In this document: one piece after another, positions 45,207-55,566 of the stretch
Position numbering within the stretch: position 1 is the stretch's first letter
Layout: each line of letters starts with the position of its first letter
NCBI RefSeq assembly: GCF_034661175.1
Contig: NZ_CP141058.1
Span: forward strand, 2,728,001-2,792,000
Direction of reading: 5' to 3'
Source of the DNA: Nocardioides renjunii
GTDB taxonomy: Bacteria; Actinomycetota; Actinomycetes; Propionibacteriales; Nocardioidaceae
Length of the DNA stretch: 64,000 nt
Made by a program: the position numbers and the translations under genes
The notes under the pieces: generated by a model
Told to the model about the DNA's origin: nothing
Database searches by the model: none
Seen by the model: only the letters and a program-made list of their open reading frames with translations

Positions 45207-46317
45207 GTGGACAGGTGCGTGGCGTGCGGGGCCGAGCTGGGCGTGGGCCGGTTCTGCCTCAACTGCGGCCACCGCATCGGCGCCCCCGCACCAGTGCGCC
45301 AGGAGGCACCGCCGGTCGCGGCGCCCGTCGCCGCGCCGACGGCCGCAGCGGTCGTCGAGCCCGCTACCCGAGCGGACGAGGCACCGGCCGCGCCAACGCC
45401 CGACCCGACGCCCGACCCGACCACCGAGCCGACCACCGAGCCGGCCACCGATCACACCCCGGAGCCGAGCACCTCGGCACCGACCCCTCCGGAGGCGACC
45501 ACCGTGATGCCCGTGCAGGCCGCCGACCCGACCCCGGTCCCGCCGGTCACCGCCCCAGGACCCGCGCCCGCGCGCCGCGCGTCGGAGTGGGACCCGCGCG
45601 TCGAGCTGCTCCCCTACGAGGAGGTGGACGACCTCGACGCCGACGCCCCGCTCCGCGGACGCGCCTGGATCGCCTGGGTCGTCGGTGCGGTGGTGCTGCT
45701 CGCGCTGGTGTTCGTGCTGCTCCGGGTCCTCGGCACCGACGGCGACGACACCGCCTCCGACCCGACGACGGAGGAGACGTCAGCGGGCAGTGCCGCCGAG
45801 CGTCCGCAGGAATCCGCGTCCGAGGGCGAGGCGCCGGACGAGGGACCGACGGGTGTCGGCGAGCGCCTCGACCTGGCACGCGGGGCCACCTTCGAGGTGC
45901 CCGGCACCGGTCCCCCGACGACCGACTTCGACGGCAACCTGGTGGCCTACGAAGCCAGCCAGATGGGCGACGGCGACCCGAGCACCACGTGGCGCACCGC
46001 CGGCGACGCCACCGGCCAGGCCGTGACGGTGACCCTCACCGAGCCCGGCGTGGTGTCGCGAGTGGGGCTCGTCAACGGCTACGCCAAGCAGGTCGCCGGC
46101 GTCGACTGGTACCCCAACAACCGCCGCATCCTCGCCGTCACCTGGACCTTCGACGACGGCACCTCCGTCGACCAGACCTTCGCCGAGCGACCCGGGCTGC
46201 AGACGCTCAAGGTCCCGCCGGTGGAGACGGGCACCGTCACGATCACCATCGGCTCCGTGACCCCGCCGGGCAGCGGCAACCTCGGGCGCGACTACACCGC
46301 GATCAGCGAGGTGTCGG

Positions 46318-46340
<23 letters not shown>
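45207..46340 (+). CDS. Zinc-ribbon membrane protein with NADase-type glycan-binding (discoidin-like) domain
   Basis: 377-residue protein. It begins with a zinc ribbon (CVACG then CLNCG), followed by a long Pro/Ala/Thr-rich linker with DPTPDP and EPTTEP repeats. One transmembrane helix lies near residues 151-172. The extracellular C-terminal domain (VAYEASQMGDGDPSTTWRTA through VGLVNGYAKQVAG) is a discoidin-like fold of the NADase-type glycan-binding family. It may sense or bind cell-surface sugars. The stop lies 23 bases inside the convergent threonine aldolase gene. Confidence 0.85.
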
Positions 46341-47319
<979 letters not shown>

Positions 47320-47325
47320 GGGGCG

Positions 47326-47331
47326 AACCTA
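47326..47331 (-). promoter_or_regulatory. Leaderless -10 element for ltaE
   Basis: TAGGTT on the minus strand ends 6 bases before the GTG at 47319. Confidence 0.55.
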
Positions 47332-47417
47332 CCCGGCGTCGCAGGCGTACCGGGCAGCGGTGCGTGAGCCAGGTTCTGCCGCCCGGAAAGGTGCCTCACT
47401 CACCGCTCGGGCGGTGC

Positions 47418-48755
47418 TCAGGCCTTGCGCAGCATCTCCGCGACGAGGAACGACAGCTCGAGGGACTGCACCCGGTTGAGGCGCGGGTCGCAGACCGACT
47501 CGTAGCGGTTGGCCAGGCCGGCCTCGTCGATCTCCTCGCCGCCGCCGATGCACTCGGTGACGTCGTCGCCGGTGAGCTCGACGTGCACGCCACCGGGCCA
47601 CGTGCCGAGGCTGCGGTGGACGTCGAAGAAGCCCTGCACCTCCTCGATCACGTCGTCGAAGCGGCGGGTCTTGTAGCCCGAGGAGGCCTCGAACGTGTTG
47701 CCGTGCATCGGGTCGCAGACCCACGCCACGTTGAGGCCCTCGGCGCTGACCTTCTCCACGAGGGCCGGGAGGCCGTCGCGGATCTTGCCGGCACCGAAGC
47801 GGGTGATGAAGGTGAGCCGGCCGGGGGTGTTCTCCGGGTTGAGCCGGGCGGCGTAGGCCAGCGCGTCGTCCGGGGTGGTGGTCGGGCCGAGCTTGATGCC
47901 GATCGGGTTCTTGATCCGCGACATCAGCTCGACGTGGGGGCCGTCGAGCTGGCGGGTGCGCTCGCCGATCCACACGAAGTGGGCCGAGACGTTGTAGGGC
48001 AGGTCGGTGCGCGAGTCGATGCGGGTCAGCGCCTGCTCGTACTCCAGCAGCAGCGCCTCGTGGCTGGAGTGGAAGTCGACGCGGTGGAACTCGTCCGGGT
48101 CGGCGCCGATGGCCTTCATGAACGTCAGCGCCCGCTCGATCTCGTCGGCCACGGCCTCGTAGCGCTGGCCGAACGGCGAGGACTGCACGAAGTCGGTGTT
48201 CCAGGTGTGCACCTGGCGCAGGTCGGCGTAGCCACCGGTGACGAAGGCGCGCACCAGGTTGAGCGTCGCCGCGGAGGAGTTGTAGACGTCGACCAGCCGC
48301 TGCGGGTCGGGGATGCGCGCCTCGGGCGTGAAGTCGTAGCCGTTGACGGCGTCGCCGCGGTAGGCCGGCAGCGTCACGCCGTCGCGCGTCTCCTCGTCGG
48401 AGCTGCGCGGCTTGGCGTACTGCCCGGCGAGCCGGCCGAGCTTCACGACCGGGACGGAGGCGGCGTAGGTCAGGACGACCGCCATCTGCAGCAGCACCCG
48501 CAGCTTGTTGCGGACGTTGTCGGCGGTCACGCCGGCGAAGGTCTCGGCGCAGTCGCCGCCCTGGAGCAGGAAGGCCTCGCCGCGGGTGACCGCGGCGATC
48601 TTCTCGGTGAGGTCGTCGCACTCGCCCGCGAAGACCAGCGGCGGCGCGGTCCTCAGTCGGGCCACGGCTGCGTCGACCGCCCCGGCGTCGGGGTAGCGCG
48701 GCTGCTGCAGGGGCCCGAGCGCGTGCAGCTGCTCGAGGGTGGGGATGGCGTTCAC
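47418..48755 (-). CDS. aroG: Class II 3-deoxy-7-phosphoheptulonate synthase
   Basis: 445-residue plant/mycobacterial-type DAHP synthase, first enzyme of the shikimate pathway, joining PEP and erythrose 4-phosphate. Motifs include LLQGGDCAETFA (metal Cys), KLGRLAGQYAKPRS, FITRFGAGKIRDGLP and CDPMHGNTFEASSGYKTR. GTG at 48755 is supported by TACCCT (48762-48767) ending 6 bases upstream. The gene lies near the PknL-type kinase and Rv2175c protein, as in M. tuberculosis. Confidence 0.96.
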   Translation of the reverse strand: MNAIPTLEQLHALGPLQQPRYPDAGAVDAAVARLRTAPPLVFAGECDDLTEKIAAVTRGEAFLLQGGDCAETFAGVTADNVRNKLRVLLQMAVVLTYAASVPVVKLGRLAGQYAKPRSSDEETRDGVTLPAYRGDAVNGYDFTPEARIPDPQRLVDVYNSSAATLNLVRAFVTGGYADLRQVHTWNTDFVQSSPFGQRYEAVADEIERALTFMKAIGADPDEFHRVDFHSSHEALLLEYEQALTRIDSRTDLPYNVSAHFVWIGERTRQLDGPHVELMSRIKNPIGIKLGPTTTPDDALAYAARLNPENTPGRLTFITRFGAGKIRDGLPALVEKVSAEGLNVAWVCDPMHGNTFEASSGYKTRRFDDVIEEVQGFFDVHRSLGTWPGGVHVELTGDDVTECIGGGEEIDEAGLANRYESVCDPRLNRVQSLELSFLVAEMLRKA

Positions 48756-48761
48756 CCTGCA

Positions 48762-48767
48762 AGGGTA
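48762..48767 (-). promoter_or_regulatory. Leaderless -10 element for the DAHP synthase
   Basis: TACCCT on the minus strand ends 6 bases before the GTG at 48755. Confidence 0.55.
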
Positions 48768-48829
48768 CGGCGGGCGCCGCAGGTCGCCCGAACCGTGACC
48801 GACCCCTGAACGGACCGGTCGGGGAGCGA

Positions 48830-50191
48830 TCAGCGCCGCAGCGTGAAGATGCCGTCGGCGTCGTCGACGCGGACCCCGCCGGAGCGGGTGCGGCTGGCCT
48901 CCAGCGTCCCCGTGACGATCGAGCGGCGCGGATAGCTGATGTGACCCGGCGCACCCTGTCGCGAGGTGGTCCAGAGCCGGTCCTCGAAGCCGACCTCGCC
49001 GCGGAACTGCCGGTTCTCGAGCACGAGGCGGTCGCCCGTCACCTGCCCGACGACGTAAGACGCCTCTCCGCGGTAGAACAGCGACCCGTGGGACACCTCG
49101 AGGATCCCGTCGCGCTGGTGGACCGTCTGGTCGTGCACCTCACCGCTCAGGTAGACGTCGACGCCGCCCTCGACCATGGTGCGCCACAGGTCCGAGCGCG
49201 CGCCGCGCTCGTAGACCAGCCTGCTGGAGCTGCGGGTGCGGACGTCGGCGGTCATCGGCGTGTGTCCCTGCACGACCACCCAGGGGACCTCGTCGGCGCG
49301 GGCTCGGCGCAGCACCTGTCGCAGCCAGCGCAGCTGTGCCGGGTCGAGGGACGTGTGCACGTCCCCGTCGCGGCGCTCGAAGACGTCGAGGGTGACGAGC
49401 AGGACGTCGGCGTCGAGGCGCACGGCGTACGCGGTGTCGCGGGCCGGACCGCGGCGGGGCCGGTCGGTGAACCGGGGCGTCCCGTCGGCGCGGGTGAGCA
49501 TCTGCTCGGCGTAGATCTCCTTGAACTGCGGGACGTGTCGTCGCTTGAAGTCGACCCACGGGCTGTGCGGCGCCCGCCACGGGTCGTCGCCGAGCTCGTG
49601 GTCCCCGACCGCGGTGTAGGTCCGCAGGCCGCGCTCGGCGAAGCGCTCGCGCCAGGCCGGGTAGTAGACCGCGGCCGCGCGGCGCCAGGCCCGGAGCCGC
49701 TGGGCCTCGGTCCGCACCGGCCCGAAGACCCCGGTGCCCGAGTCGTCGCGGCCCCACCGGCCCTCGACGAGGTCGCCGGCGACGAGGACGTCGTCGGTGC
49801 CGTGTGAACCCATCTCGTCGAGGACCCGGTCGAGCGCGACGTCGTACTCGGAGTTGGTGGAGTTGGCCACCTCGCCGGTGGCCTCGACGACGTACTCCTC
49901 GCGGCCCCCGGCGGTGAGGTCGGCGACGTCCTGGTTGAGGAAGTCGGGCGCTGAGATGAAGCGGTAGGCACCGGGCACGTCGGGCGCGTGCGGCACCTGG
50001 GGGCGGTCGCGCGGGCCCCCGGGCTCGCGTGCGGCGGGATCCTGCGCCGGAGGCGTCGGGCGCACCGTGGCACCGGACTCGTCCCCGCCGGGCGTCGCGC
50101 TCGCCGACGGCGCCGACGGGCTGACCGACGTGCAGCCGAGCGCCGAGGCGATCAGCACGGCGAGCACCGGGCCGAGGGGTCGTCGAGTCAC
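48830..50191 (-). CDS. Metallophosphoesterase, probable lipoprotein
   Basis: 453-residue calcineurin-like phosphoesterase. Metal-site motifs appear in order: VAGDLVEGRWG, YTAVGDHELGDDP, VVQGHTPM and YLSGEVHDQTVH. The N terminus is a signal peptide ending ASALGCTS, a possible lipobox, followed by a Ser/Pro/Thr-rich spacer, so it is likely surface-exposed. Substrate unknown. The GTG at 50191 is chosen because TACGGT (50198-50203) ends 6 bases upstream and it gives a clean signal peptide; a start at 50218 would spoil it. Confidence 0.88.
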   Translation of the reverse strand: MTRRPLGPVLAVLIASALGCTSVSPSAPSASATPGGDESGATVRPTPPAQDPAAREPGGPRDRPQVPHAPDVPGAYRFISAPDFLNQDVADLTAGGREEYVVEATGEVANSTNSEYDVALDRVLDEMGSHGTDDVLVAGDLVEGRWGRDDSGTGVFGPVRTEAQRLRAWRRAAAVYYPAWRERFAERGLRTYTAVGDHELGDDPWRAPHSPWVDFKRRHVPQFKEIYAEQMLTRADGTPRFTDRPRRGPARDTAYAVRLDADVLLVTLDVFERRDGDVHTSLDPAQLRWLRQVLRRARADEVPWVVVQGHTPMTADVRTRSSSRLVYERGARSDLWRTMVEGGVDVYLSGEVHDQTVHQRDGILEVSHGSLFYRGEASYVVGQVTGDRLVLENRQFRGEVGFEDRLWTTSRQGAPGHISYPRRSIVTGTLEASRTRSGGVRVDDADGIFTLRR

Positions 50192-50197
50192 GCGCCA

Positions 50198-50203
50198 ACC
50201 GTA
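50198..50203 (-). promoter_or_regulatory. Leaderless -10 element for the phosphoesterase
   Basis: TACGGT on the minus strand ends 6 bases before the GTG at 50191 and decides the start. Confidence 0.55.
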
Positions 50204-50254
50204 GATGGCGCGACCCACCCGGCCGGTAGGTGCCCGGCCGTGTCGCGGAGGGGC

Positions 50255-51709
50255 TCAGTCCTCGAGGTGCTCGATGTCGCGGAACCCCGTCTTCTTCGCC
50301 CGACCGCCCCGGTTGACCAGCCAGGTGACCACCCAGAGCACCAGCCCGGCGAGGAGCAGGAAGCCCGCGATGACGTACTGCTCCTGCTGCTCCTCGCTGC
50401 GCGCCCACGGACCCGCCAGGAACGCGCACGTGATGGCGCCGACGTAGGGCAGCACCGTCGGGGCGGTGAAGTGCTGGTGGTCGGACGGGCGGCGCCGGAT
50501 GACGATCAGCGCGATGTTGACGACGGTGAAGACGCACAGCAGCAGCAGGGCGGTCGTGCCGCCCAGCAGGGCCACCGAGGTGGCGCCCTCCTCCGACGCG
50601 CTCGCCCGGACGACGTAGATGATCAGCGCGAACGAGATCGCGGTCGTGAACAGGATGGAGACCCACGGCGTGCGCCGCGTCCGGTGCACCTTGCCGAGCA
50701 CGCGGGGAAGGACGTCCTGGTTCGCCATGCCGTAGAGAAGGCGGCTGGCCATGAGCATGTTGATGAGCGCCGAGTTGGCCACGGCGAACATGCCGATGAA
50801 GGGGAAGATCGTGTCGAAGGGGAAGTCGGGAGCGCCGGCGGCCACCACCTGGGTCAGCGCCTGCCCCTTGGCCGGGTCGGTGAGGTCGCCGACCGGCACC
50901 AGGGCCACCGCCGTGATCGAGACCAGGAGGTAGATCACCCCGGTGACGCCGAGGCCGGTGAGCATCATCTTCGGGAAGTCGCGGATCGGGTCGTGGCACT
51001 CCTCGGCCATGTTGACCGAGTCCTCGAAGCCGACCATCGCGAAGAACGCCAGCGACGTGGCGGCGGTGATCGCGAAGAAGGTGCTCTTGTCGCTGGGGCT
51101 CTCGAAGACCACCACCCGCGAGAAGTCGGCGTTGCCCTGGGTGACGGCATACAGGCCGATGAAGATGATCATCAGCAGACCGGACAGCTCGACGAGCGTG
51201 AGCACGACGTTGGCCTTGACGCTCTCGCCCACGCCGCGGAAGTTCACGGCCGCCACGAGCGCCATGAACGCCAGCGCGGTGACGAGGATGCCCACGCCGC
51301 CCACCTCGAAGCCGAGGTCGAAGCCGTCGTTGAGGAAGCCGGCGAAGGCGTTGGACGCCGTGGACGCCGAGGTGATGCCGGAGCACATGACGGTGAACGC
51401 CACCAGGAACGTCACGAAGTGGATGCCGAACGCCTTGTGCGTGTAGAGCGCGGCACCGGCGGCTTGGGGGTATCGGGTGACCAGCTCGAGGTAGGAGAAG
51501 GCGGTGATCGTCGCGACCACGAACGCCACGAGGAACGGCGCCCAGGCGGCACCACCGACCTCACCAGCGACCGACCCGGTGAGGGCGTAGACGCCGGTGC
51601 CGAGGATGTCCCCGACGATGAACAGCAGCAGCAGGCGGGGGCCGATCACCCGGTTGAGCTCCGGCTCGGATCCGTTGACGTCCTTCTGGGTCGCTTCCGT
51701 GGCGCTCAT
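50255..51709 (-). CDS. APC family amino acid permease
   Basis: 484-residue transporter with twelve predicted helices. The first has the APC signature LLLLFIVGDILGTGVYALTG; GVGESVKANVVLTLVELSGL, AFFAMVGFEDSVNMAEE and MLMASRLLYGMANQDVLP are further family motifs. Substrate unknown, probably an amino acid or amine. The ATG at 51709 has AGGGGAG six bases upstream; a longer in-frame start at 51805 lies in the divergent control region. It diverges from the phosphofructokinase. Confidence 0.93.
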   Translation of the reverse strand: MSATEATQKDVNGSEPELNRVIGPRLLLLFIVGDILGTGVYALTGSVAGEVGGAAWAPFLVAFVVATITAFSYLELVTRYPQAAGAALYTHKAFGIHFVTFLVAFTVMCSGITSASTASNAFAGFLNDGFDLGFEVGGVGILVTALAFMALVAAVNFRGVGESVKANVVLTLVELSGLLMIIFIGLYAVTQGNADFSRVVVFESPSDKSTFFAITAATSLAFFAMVGFEDSVNMAEECHDPIRDFPKMMLTGLGVTGVIYLLVSITAVALVPVGDLTDPAKGQALTQVVAAGAPDFPFDTIFPFIGMFAVANSALINMLMASRLLYGMANQDVLPRVLGKVHRTRRTPWVSILFTTAISFALIIYVVRASASEEGATSVALLGGTTALLLLCVFTVVNIALIVIRRRPSDHQHFTAPTVLPYVGAITCAFLAGPWARSEEQQEQYVIAGFLLLAGLVLWVVTWLVNRGGRAKKTGFRDIEHLED

Positions 51710-51863
51710 CGAGACTCCCCTCGTCGGTCCACGCACGTGCGCGGTCAGGCTCACAATGGACCTCCGCGTGGGAGGTGGCAACCACCCCTCCCCCTCGGGG
51801 TGCACCGTGTCGTCCGGGGGCCCACGGCGCCGGACCGCCCTTCCGGTGTTGGATCGTTCTAAC

Positions 51864-51869
51864 TACCCT
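51864..51869 (+). promoter_or_regulatory. Leaderless -10 element for the phosphofructokinase
   Basis: TACCCT ends 7 bases before the ATG at 51877. Confidence 0.55.
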
Positions 51870-51876
51870 GTCGCCC

Positions 51877-53073
51877 ATGCCGAAGCGTGTTGCGCTCCTG
51901 ACGGCCGGCGGCTACGCCCCGTGCCTGTCCTCCGCCGTGGGTGCCCTGATCGAGACCTACGACGCCACCGACCCCGAGATCGAGCTGATCGCCTACCGGC
52001 ACGGCTACCACGGCCTGCTCACCGGCAACAGCGTCACGATCGGGCCCGACGAGCGTGCCGGCGCCTCGCTGCTGCATCGCTTCGGCGGCAGCCCGATCGG
52101 CAACAGCCGGGTCAAGCTGACCAACGACGCCGACTGCCGCCGTCGCGGGCTCATCGGCGAGGACGAGACCGCGCTGGAGGTGGCGGCGGCCCGGCTGCAG
52201 GCCGACGGCGTGGACGTCCTGCACACCATCGGCGGCGACGACACCAACACCGCGGCGGCCGACCTCGCGGCGTACCTCCGCACCCAGGGCTCCGAGCTCA
52301 CGGTCGTCGGCCTGCCCAAGACCATCGACAACGACATCGTCCCGATCCGGCAGAGCCTCGGCGCCCAGACCGCCGCCGAGCAGGCGTCACGGTTCGCGCA
52401 GAACGTCCTGGCCGAGCACGGCTCCAACCCGCGCATGCTCATCGTGCACGAGGTGATGGGCCGCGCGAGCGGCTGGCTGACCGCCGCCGCAGCGCGCGAC
52501 TACATGGCTTGGCACGCCGAGCAGGACTGGCTCCCCGGGATCGGGCTCGACCCGCGCCGCTGGGCGATCCACGCGGTCTACGTCCCCGAGCGCGGCATCG
52601 ACCTGGCAGCGGAGGCGACGCGGCTGCGCGCGGTCATGGACGAGATCGGGTGCGTCAACATCTTCCTCGCCGAGGGGGCCGGCATCGACGACATCGTCGC
52701 GGACCTCGAGGCCGCCGGGGAGACGGTGGGTCGCGACCCCTTCGGCCACGTCAAGATCGACACGATCAACCCGGGCCGCTACTTCGCCGAGCGGTTCGCG
52801 CGCGAGATCGGCGCGGAGAAGCAGATGGTGCAGAAGTCCGGCTACTTCTCCCGCTCCGCGCCCGCCAACGACACCGACCTGGCGCTCATCCGCGAGATGG
52901 CCGAGCTGGCCGTGACCTGCGCGCTCGAGGGCCGGCCCGGGGTCATCGGTCACGACGAGGACCGCGGTGACGAGCTGCGCTCCATCGAGTTCGAGCGGAT
53001 CGCCGGCCACAAGCCCTTCGACGACTCGCAGCCGTGGTTCACCGAGCTGCTCGCGGGGATCGGCCAGGGCTGA
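51877..53073 (+). CDS. pfp: 6-phosphofructokinase, probably pyrophosphate-dependent
   Basis: 398-residue PFK. It opens MPKRVALLTAGGYAPCLSS; the phosphate-donor motif is GGDDTNT, with Asp in place of the Gly of ATP-type GGDGS enzymes, and the substrate loop is PKTIDNDIVP. Both point to PPi use, as in other actinobacterial PFKs. It catalyses fructose 6-phosphate to fructose 1,6-bisphosphate, reversibly if PPi-linked. The ATG at 51877 is supported by a leaderless signature. It ends just before a palindromic repeat array. Confidence 0.93.
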   Translation: MPKRVALLTAGGYAPCLSSAVGALIETYDATDPEIELIAYRHGYHGLLTGNSVTIGPDERAGASLLHRFGGSPIGNSRVKLTNDADCRRRGLIGEDETALEVAAARLQADGVDVLHTIGGDDTNTAAADLAAYLRTQGSELTVVGLPKTIDNDIVPIRQSLGAQTAAEQASRFAQNVLAEHGSNPRMLIVHEVMGRASGWLTAAAARDYMAWHAEQDWLPGIGLDPRRWAIHAVYVPERGIDLAAEATRLRAVMDEIGCVNIFLAEGAGIDDIVADLEAAGETVGRDPFGHVKIDTINPGRYFAERFAREIGAEKQMVQKSGYFSRSAPANDTDLALIREMAELAVTCALEGRPGVIGHDEDRGDELRSIEFERIAGHKPFDDSQPWFTELLAGIGQG

Positions 53074-53102
53074 GGGCCCGGCCGGCTTCGTCTGCGGCGG
53101 TG

Positions 53103-53372
53103 GGTGGCGGCACATCGCTGTTGCGGACCCCCGCCGCCTGCAACCTGCCGCCACCCCCACGGCGTACGTCGGGAAGGTGGCGGCACATCGCTGTTGCGGA
53201 CGCCCGCCGCCTGCAACCTGCCGCCACCCCCACGGCGTACGTCGGGAAGGTGGCGGCACATCGCACCCGTGCCAGCCCGAAACTGCAATCTGCCGCCACC
53301 CCCACGGCGTACGTCGGCAAGGTGGCGGCACATCGCACCCGTGGCATCCCGAAGCTGCAATCTGCCGCCACC
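53103..53372. repeat. Array of four 52-53 bp palindromic repeats
   Basis: Units at 53103-53155, 53176-53228, 53249-53300 and 53321-53372 each begin GGTGGCGGCA and end TGCCGCCACC, perfect 10-bp inverted arms. Units 1 and 2 share GTTGC/GCAAC inside, units 3 and 4 differ in the middle. The three 20-base spacers are identical or differ by one base and contain GGCGTACGTCGG. The period is 72-73 bp. It fills the 345-base gap between the convergent PFK and MFS genes. I see no gene in it. It may act as tandem hairpin terminators or as a REP-like element. Confidence 0.9.
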
Positions 53373-53418
53373 CAGCGGCGGACCGGCGGACCGGCGGACC
53401 GGCCGGCAGCCCCCACCC

Positions 53419-54660
53419 TCAGGCGGCGTCCGGCTCCGGGGCGCGCTGCGTGACACGGGCGCCGGCGGCGGGCAGCACCCGCGGCAGCGTCTGGAGGTAC
53501 GCCGCGCTGACGAGCGCCACGAGCCCGAGGACCCACCACAGGGTGGTGTCGCCGTGGGCGAGCAGCCACGTGAAGGCCACCGGCGTCACGGCACCGCCGA
53601 GTCCCCAGCTGAGCTGGAAGAGCCCGAGGTAGCGCCCGCGGAGGTGGTCGGGGGCGGCCTCGGCCGCCGTCGCGCTGAAGACCGGGCCACCGGTCAGCTC
53701 GCCGAACGTGTAGACCGCCGATCCCGCGAGCATCACCACCACGGCGAGCCACACCGGCAGCCACCCGGCGACGACGAACATGGCGTAGCTGGCCACGAAG
53801 ACCAGCTGGGCCAGCCCCATCATCCGGGCGCGGACCTGCCCGGTCATCCCGCGGACGACGAGTCCCTGCCCCAGGCCCACCAGGGCGGTGTTGAGCGTGA
53901 AGATCGCTCCCACGACCCAGCCGGGGAGGTCGATGGTCTCGGCGGCGTAGACCGGCAGGGCGAAGTTGAGGACCATCATCCCGGTCACGAAGCCCAGCTG
54001 GGCGACCACCAGCCGGAGGTAGGCGCGGTCGCGCAGCACGACGCCCCAGCCCTCGACCGGCGCATCGTCCGCGTGGGCGACGCGGTGGTCGGGCACGTCG
54101 AGCAGCAGCACGAACGCCACCACGAACGTCACCGCGTTGATGACCACCACCGCCTGGAAGGCCACGTCCGTGCCCACCTGCAGGGCGATGCCGGCCAGCA
54201 CGCCGCCGACGGAGTAGCCGAGGTTGCGCACGGCCTGCAGGAAGCCGAACCAGACCTCCCGCTCCCCCGGCGCCGAGATCGCGGTCACCACGTTGCCGAA
54301 GGACCCCCAGAACGCCTGCCGGCCGACGTTGAGCAGGGCCGTCCACAGTGCCACCGCGAGCAGCGAGTCGGTCCACAGGTAGGCGACCATCCCTGCGGCC
54401 TGGACGAGGTTGCCGCCGAGCATCATCAGGCGGGGCCCGAAGCGGTCCACCAGGGTGCCGATGACGAACGCGCCGGGCATCGTGAGGATCGCCGACAACG
54501 ACAGCGCGGAGCCGATCTGCACGAGCGACAGGTCGGTCATGGCGAGGAAGTAGAGCAGCGTGATCGGCATGAAGAGCCCGCTGCCGACGGTGTCGGCCAC
54601 GATGGCCGTGACGAACCTGCGATGCTCCCCCACGCGGGGGAATCCGAGACGGGACAGCAC
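53419..54660 (-). CDS. Major facilitator superfamily transporter
   Basis: 413-residue MFS protein with twelve hydrophobic segments. GTLVDRFGPRLMMLGGNLVQ is the loop 2-3 motif and VRNLGYSVGGVLAGIAL lies in helix 5. The family includes drug and metabolite exporters; substrate unknown. The GTG at 54660 is supported by TAGGGT (54667-54672) ending 6 bases upstream. It is convergent with PFK across the repeat array and divergent from the DUF1028 gene. Confidence 0.92.
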   Translation of the reverse strand: MLSRLGFPRVGEHRRFVTAIVADTVGSGLFMPITLLYFLAMTDLSLVQIGSALSLSAILTMPGAFVIGTLVDRFGPRLMMLGGNLVQAAGMVAYLWTDSLLAVALWTALLNVGRQAFWGSFGNVVTAISAPGEREVWFGFLQAVRNLGYSVGGVLAGIALQVGTDVAFQAVVVINAVTFVVAFVLLLDVPDHRVAHADDAPVEGWGVVLRDRAYLRLVVAQLGFVTGMMVLNFALPVYAAETIDLPGWVVGAIFTLNTALVGLGQGLVVRGMTGQVRARMMGLAQLVFVASYAMFVVAGWLPVWLAVVVMLAGSAVYTFGELTGGPVFSATAAEAAPDHLRGRYLGLFQLSWGLGGAVTPVAFTWLLAHGDTTLWWVLGLVALVSAAYLQTLPRVLPAAGARVTQRAPEPDAA

Positions 54661-54666
54661 ACCCTC

Positions 54667-54672
54667 ACCCTA
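54667..54672 (-). promoter_or_regulatory. Leaderless -10 element for the MFS gene
   Basis: TAGGGT on the minus strand ends 6 bases before the GTG at 54660. Confidence 0.55.
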
Positions 54673-54686
54673 GGGCCGGCTCCGGC

Positions 54687-54692
54687 TATGTT
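54687..54692 (+). promoter_or_regulatory. Leaderless -10 element for the DUF1028-glpK operon
   Basis: TATGTT ends 7 bases before the ATG at 54700; with the MFS element it makes a divergent pair only 39 bases apart, start codon to start codon. Confidence 0.55.
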
Positions 54693-54699
54693 TCGGTGC

Positions 54700-55566
54700 A
54701 TGACGTTCTCGATCGTGGCCAGGTCCGACGACGGCGAATCCTGGGGCGTGGCCGTGGCCTCCAAGTTCCTGGCGGTCGGCTCCGCCGTGCCCGCCGCCGC
54801 AGCCGGCGTGGGGGCCATCGCCACCCAGGCCGACGCCAACATCTCCTACAAGTACCTCGGCCTCGCCCACCTCGACGAGGGCGCCACCGCGCAGGTCGCC
54901 CTCGACCGCCTCGTCGAGGAGGACGAGGGACGCGAGCACCGCCAGGTCGGCGTGGTCGACTCCGACGGCAACGCCGCCACGTGGACGGGGGCGGAGTGCT
55001 TCGCGTGGGCCGGCGGGGTGACCGGTCGCAGCGGCGAGCGCGGCGGCTACGCCATCCAGGGCAACATCCTCACCGGCCCGGAGGTCGTCGAGGCCATGGA
55101 GCGGGCGTGGCAGGACGCCGGTGACCTGTCGCTGGAGCGCCGGCTCCTCGCGGCGCTGACGGCCGGCGACGCCGCCGGTGGGGACAGCCGCGGGCGCCAG
55201 TCGGCCGCGCTGCTCGTCGTCCGCGACGGCGCCGGCTACGGCGGCCACGACGACGTCGCCGTCGACCTCCGGGTCGACGACCACAGCGACCCCGTGACCG
55301 AGCTGGCGCGGCTGGTCGGCCTCAACGAGCTCTACCTCACCGCCTCGACCCCCGAGGAGCAGGTGCCCGTCGACGACGCGCTGATGATGGAGCTCGAGGC
55401 GCTGGCGAAGGCCGACGGCAAGGAGAGCTTCCACATGTGGGTGGGCTCGGAGAACTACGAGATGCGCGTGGACTCCGGTGCGCGACCCGCGTGGATCGAC
55501 CGGCGGATCCTCGCCATCATCCGCGACCAGAACCCCGACGCGGCCCAGGGCGGGGACCCCGCGTGA
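54700..55566 (+). CDS. DUF1028 domain protein (Ntn-hydrolase-like)
   Basis: 288-residue protein; the first about 220 residues are DUF1028, with MTFSIVARSDDGESWGVAVASKF, the conserved ATQADANISYKYLGL and GYAIQGNIL. The fold is related to Ntn hydrolases, but activity is not established. The C-terminal part (LNELYLTAS and later) resembles a peptidoglycan-associated extension seen in some members. It overlaps glpK as GTGA, an unusual pairing. Longer in-frame reading from 53104 runs through the repeat array and is rejected. Confidence 0.9.
   Translation: MTFSIVARSDDGESWGVAVASKFLAVGSAVPAAAAGVGAIATQADANISYKYLGLAHLDEGATAQVALDRLVEEDEGREHRQVGVVDSDGNAATWTGAECFAWAGGVTGRSGERGGYAIQGNILTGPEVVEAMERAWQDAGDLSLERRLLAALTAGDAAGGDSRGRQSAALLVVRDGAGYGGHDDVAVDLRVDDHSDPVTELARLVGLNELYLTASTPEEQVPVDDALMMELEALAKADGKESFHMWVGSENYEMRVDSGARPAWIDRRILAIIRDQNPDAAQGGDPA

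Noticed and set aside
51769..51798. GGTGG-CAA-CCACC hairpin upstream of the permease and phosphofructokinase genes
   Set aside because: The stem is short and imperfect when extended; nothing ties it to a riboswitch or operator.
53103..53372. CRISPR array
   Set aside because: The segments between repeats are conserved rather than unique, the units are long palindromes, and no cas gene is present.
52387..53456. Minus-strand frames with repeated MCRH...RRGGGGRLQ peptides
   Set aside because: They arise by translating the palindromic repeat array and run into phosphofructokinase antisense; no start signals or domain.
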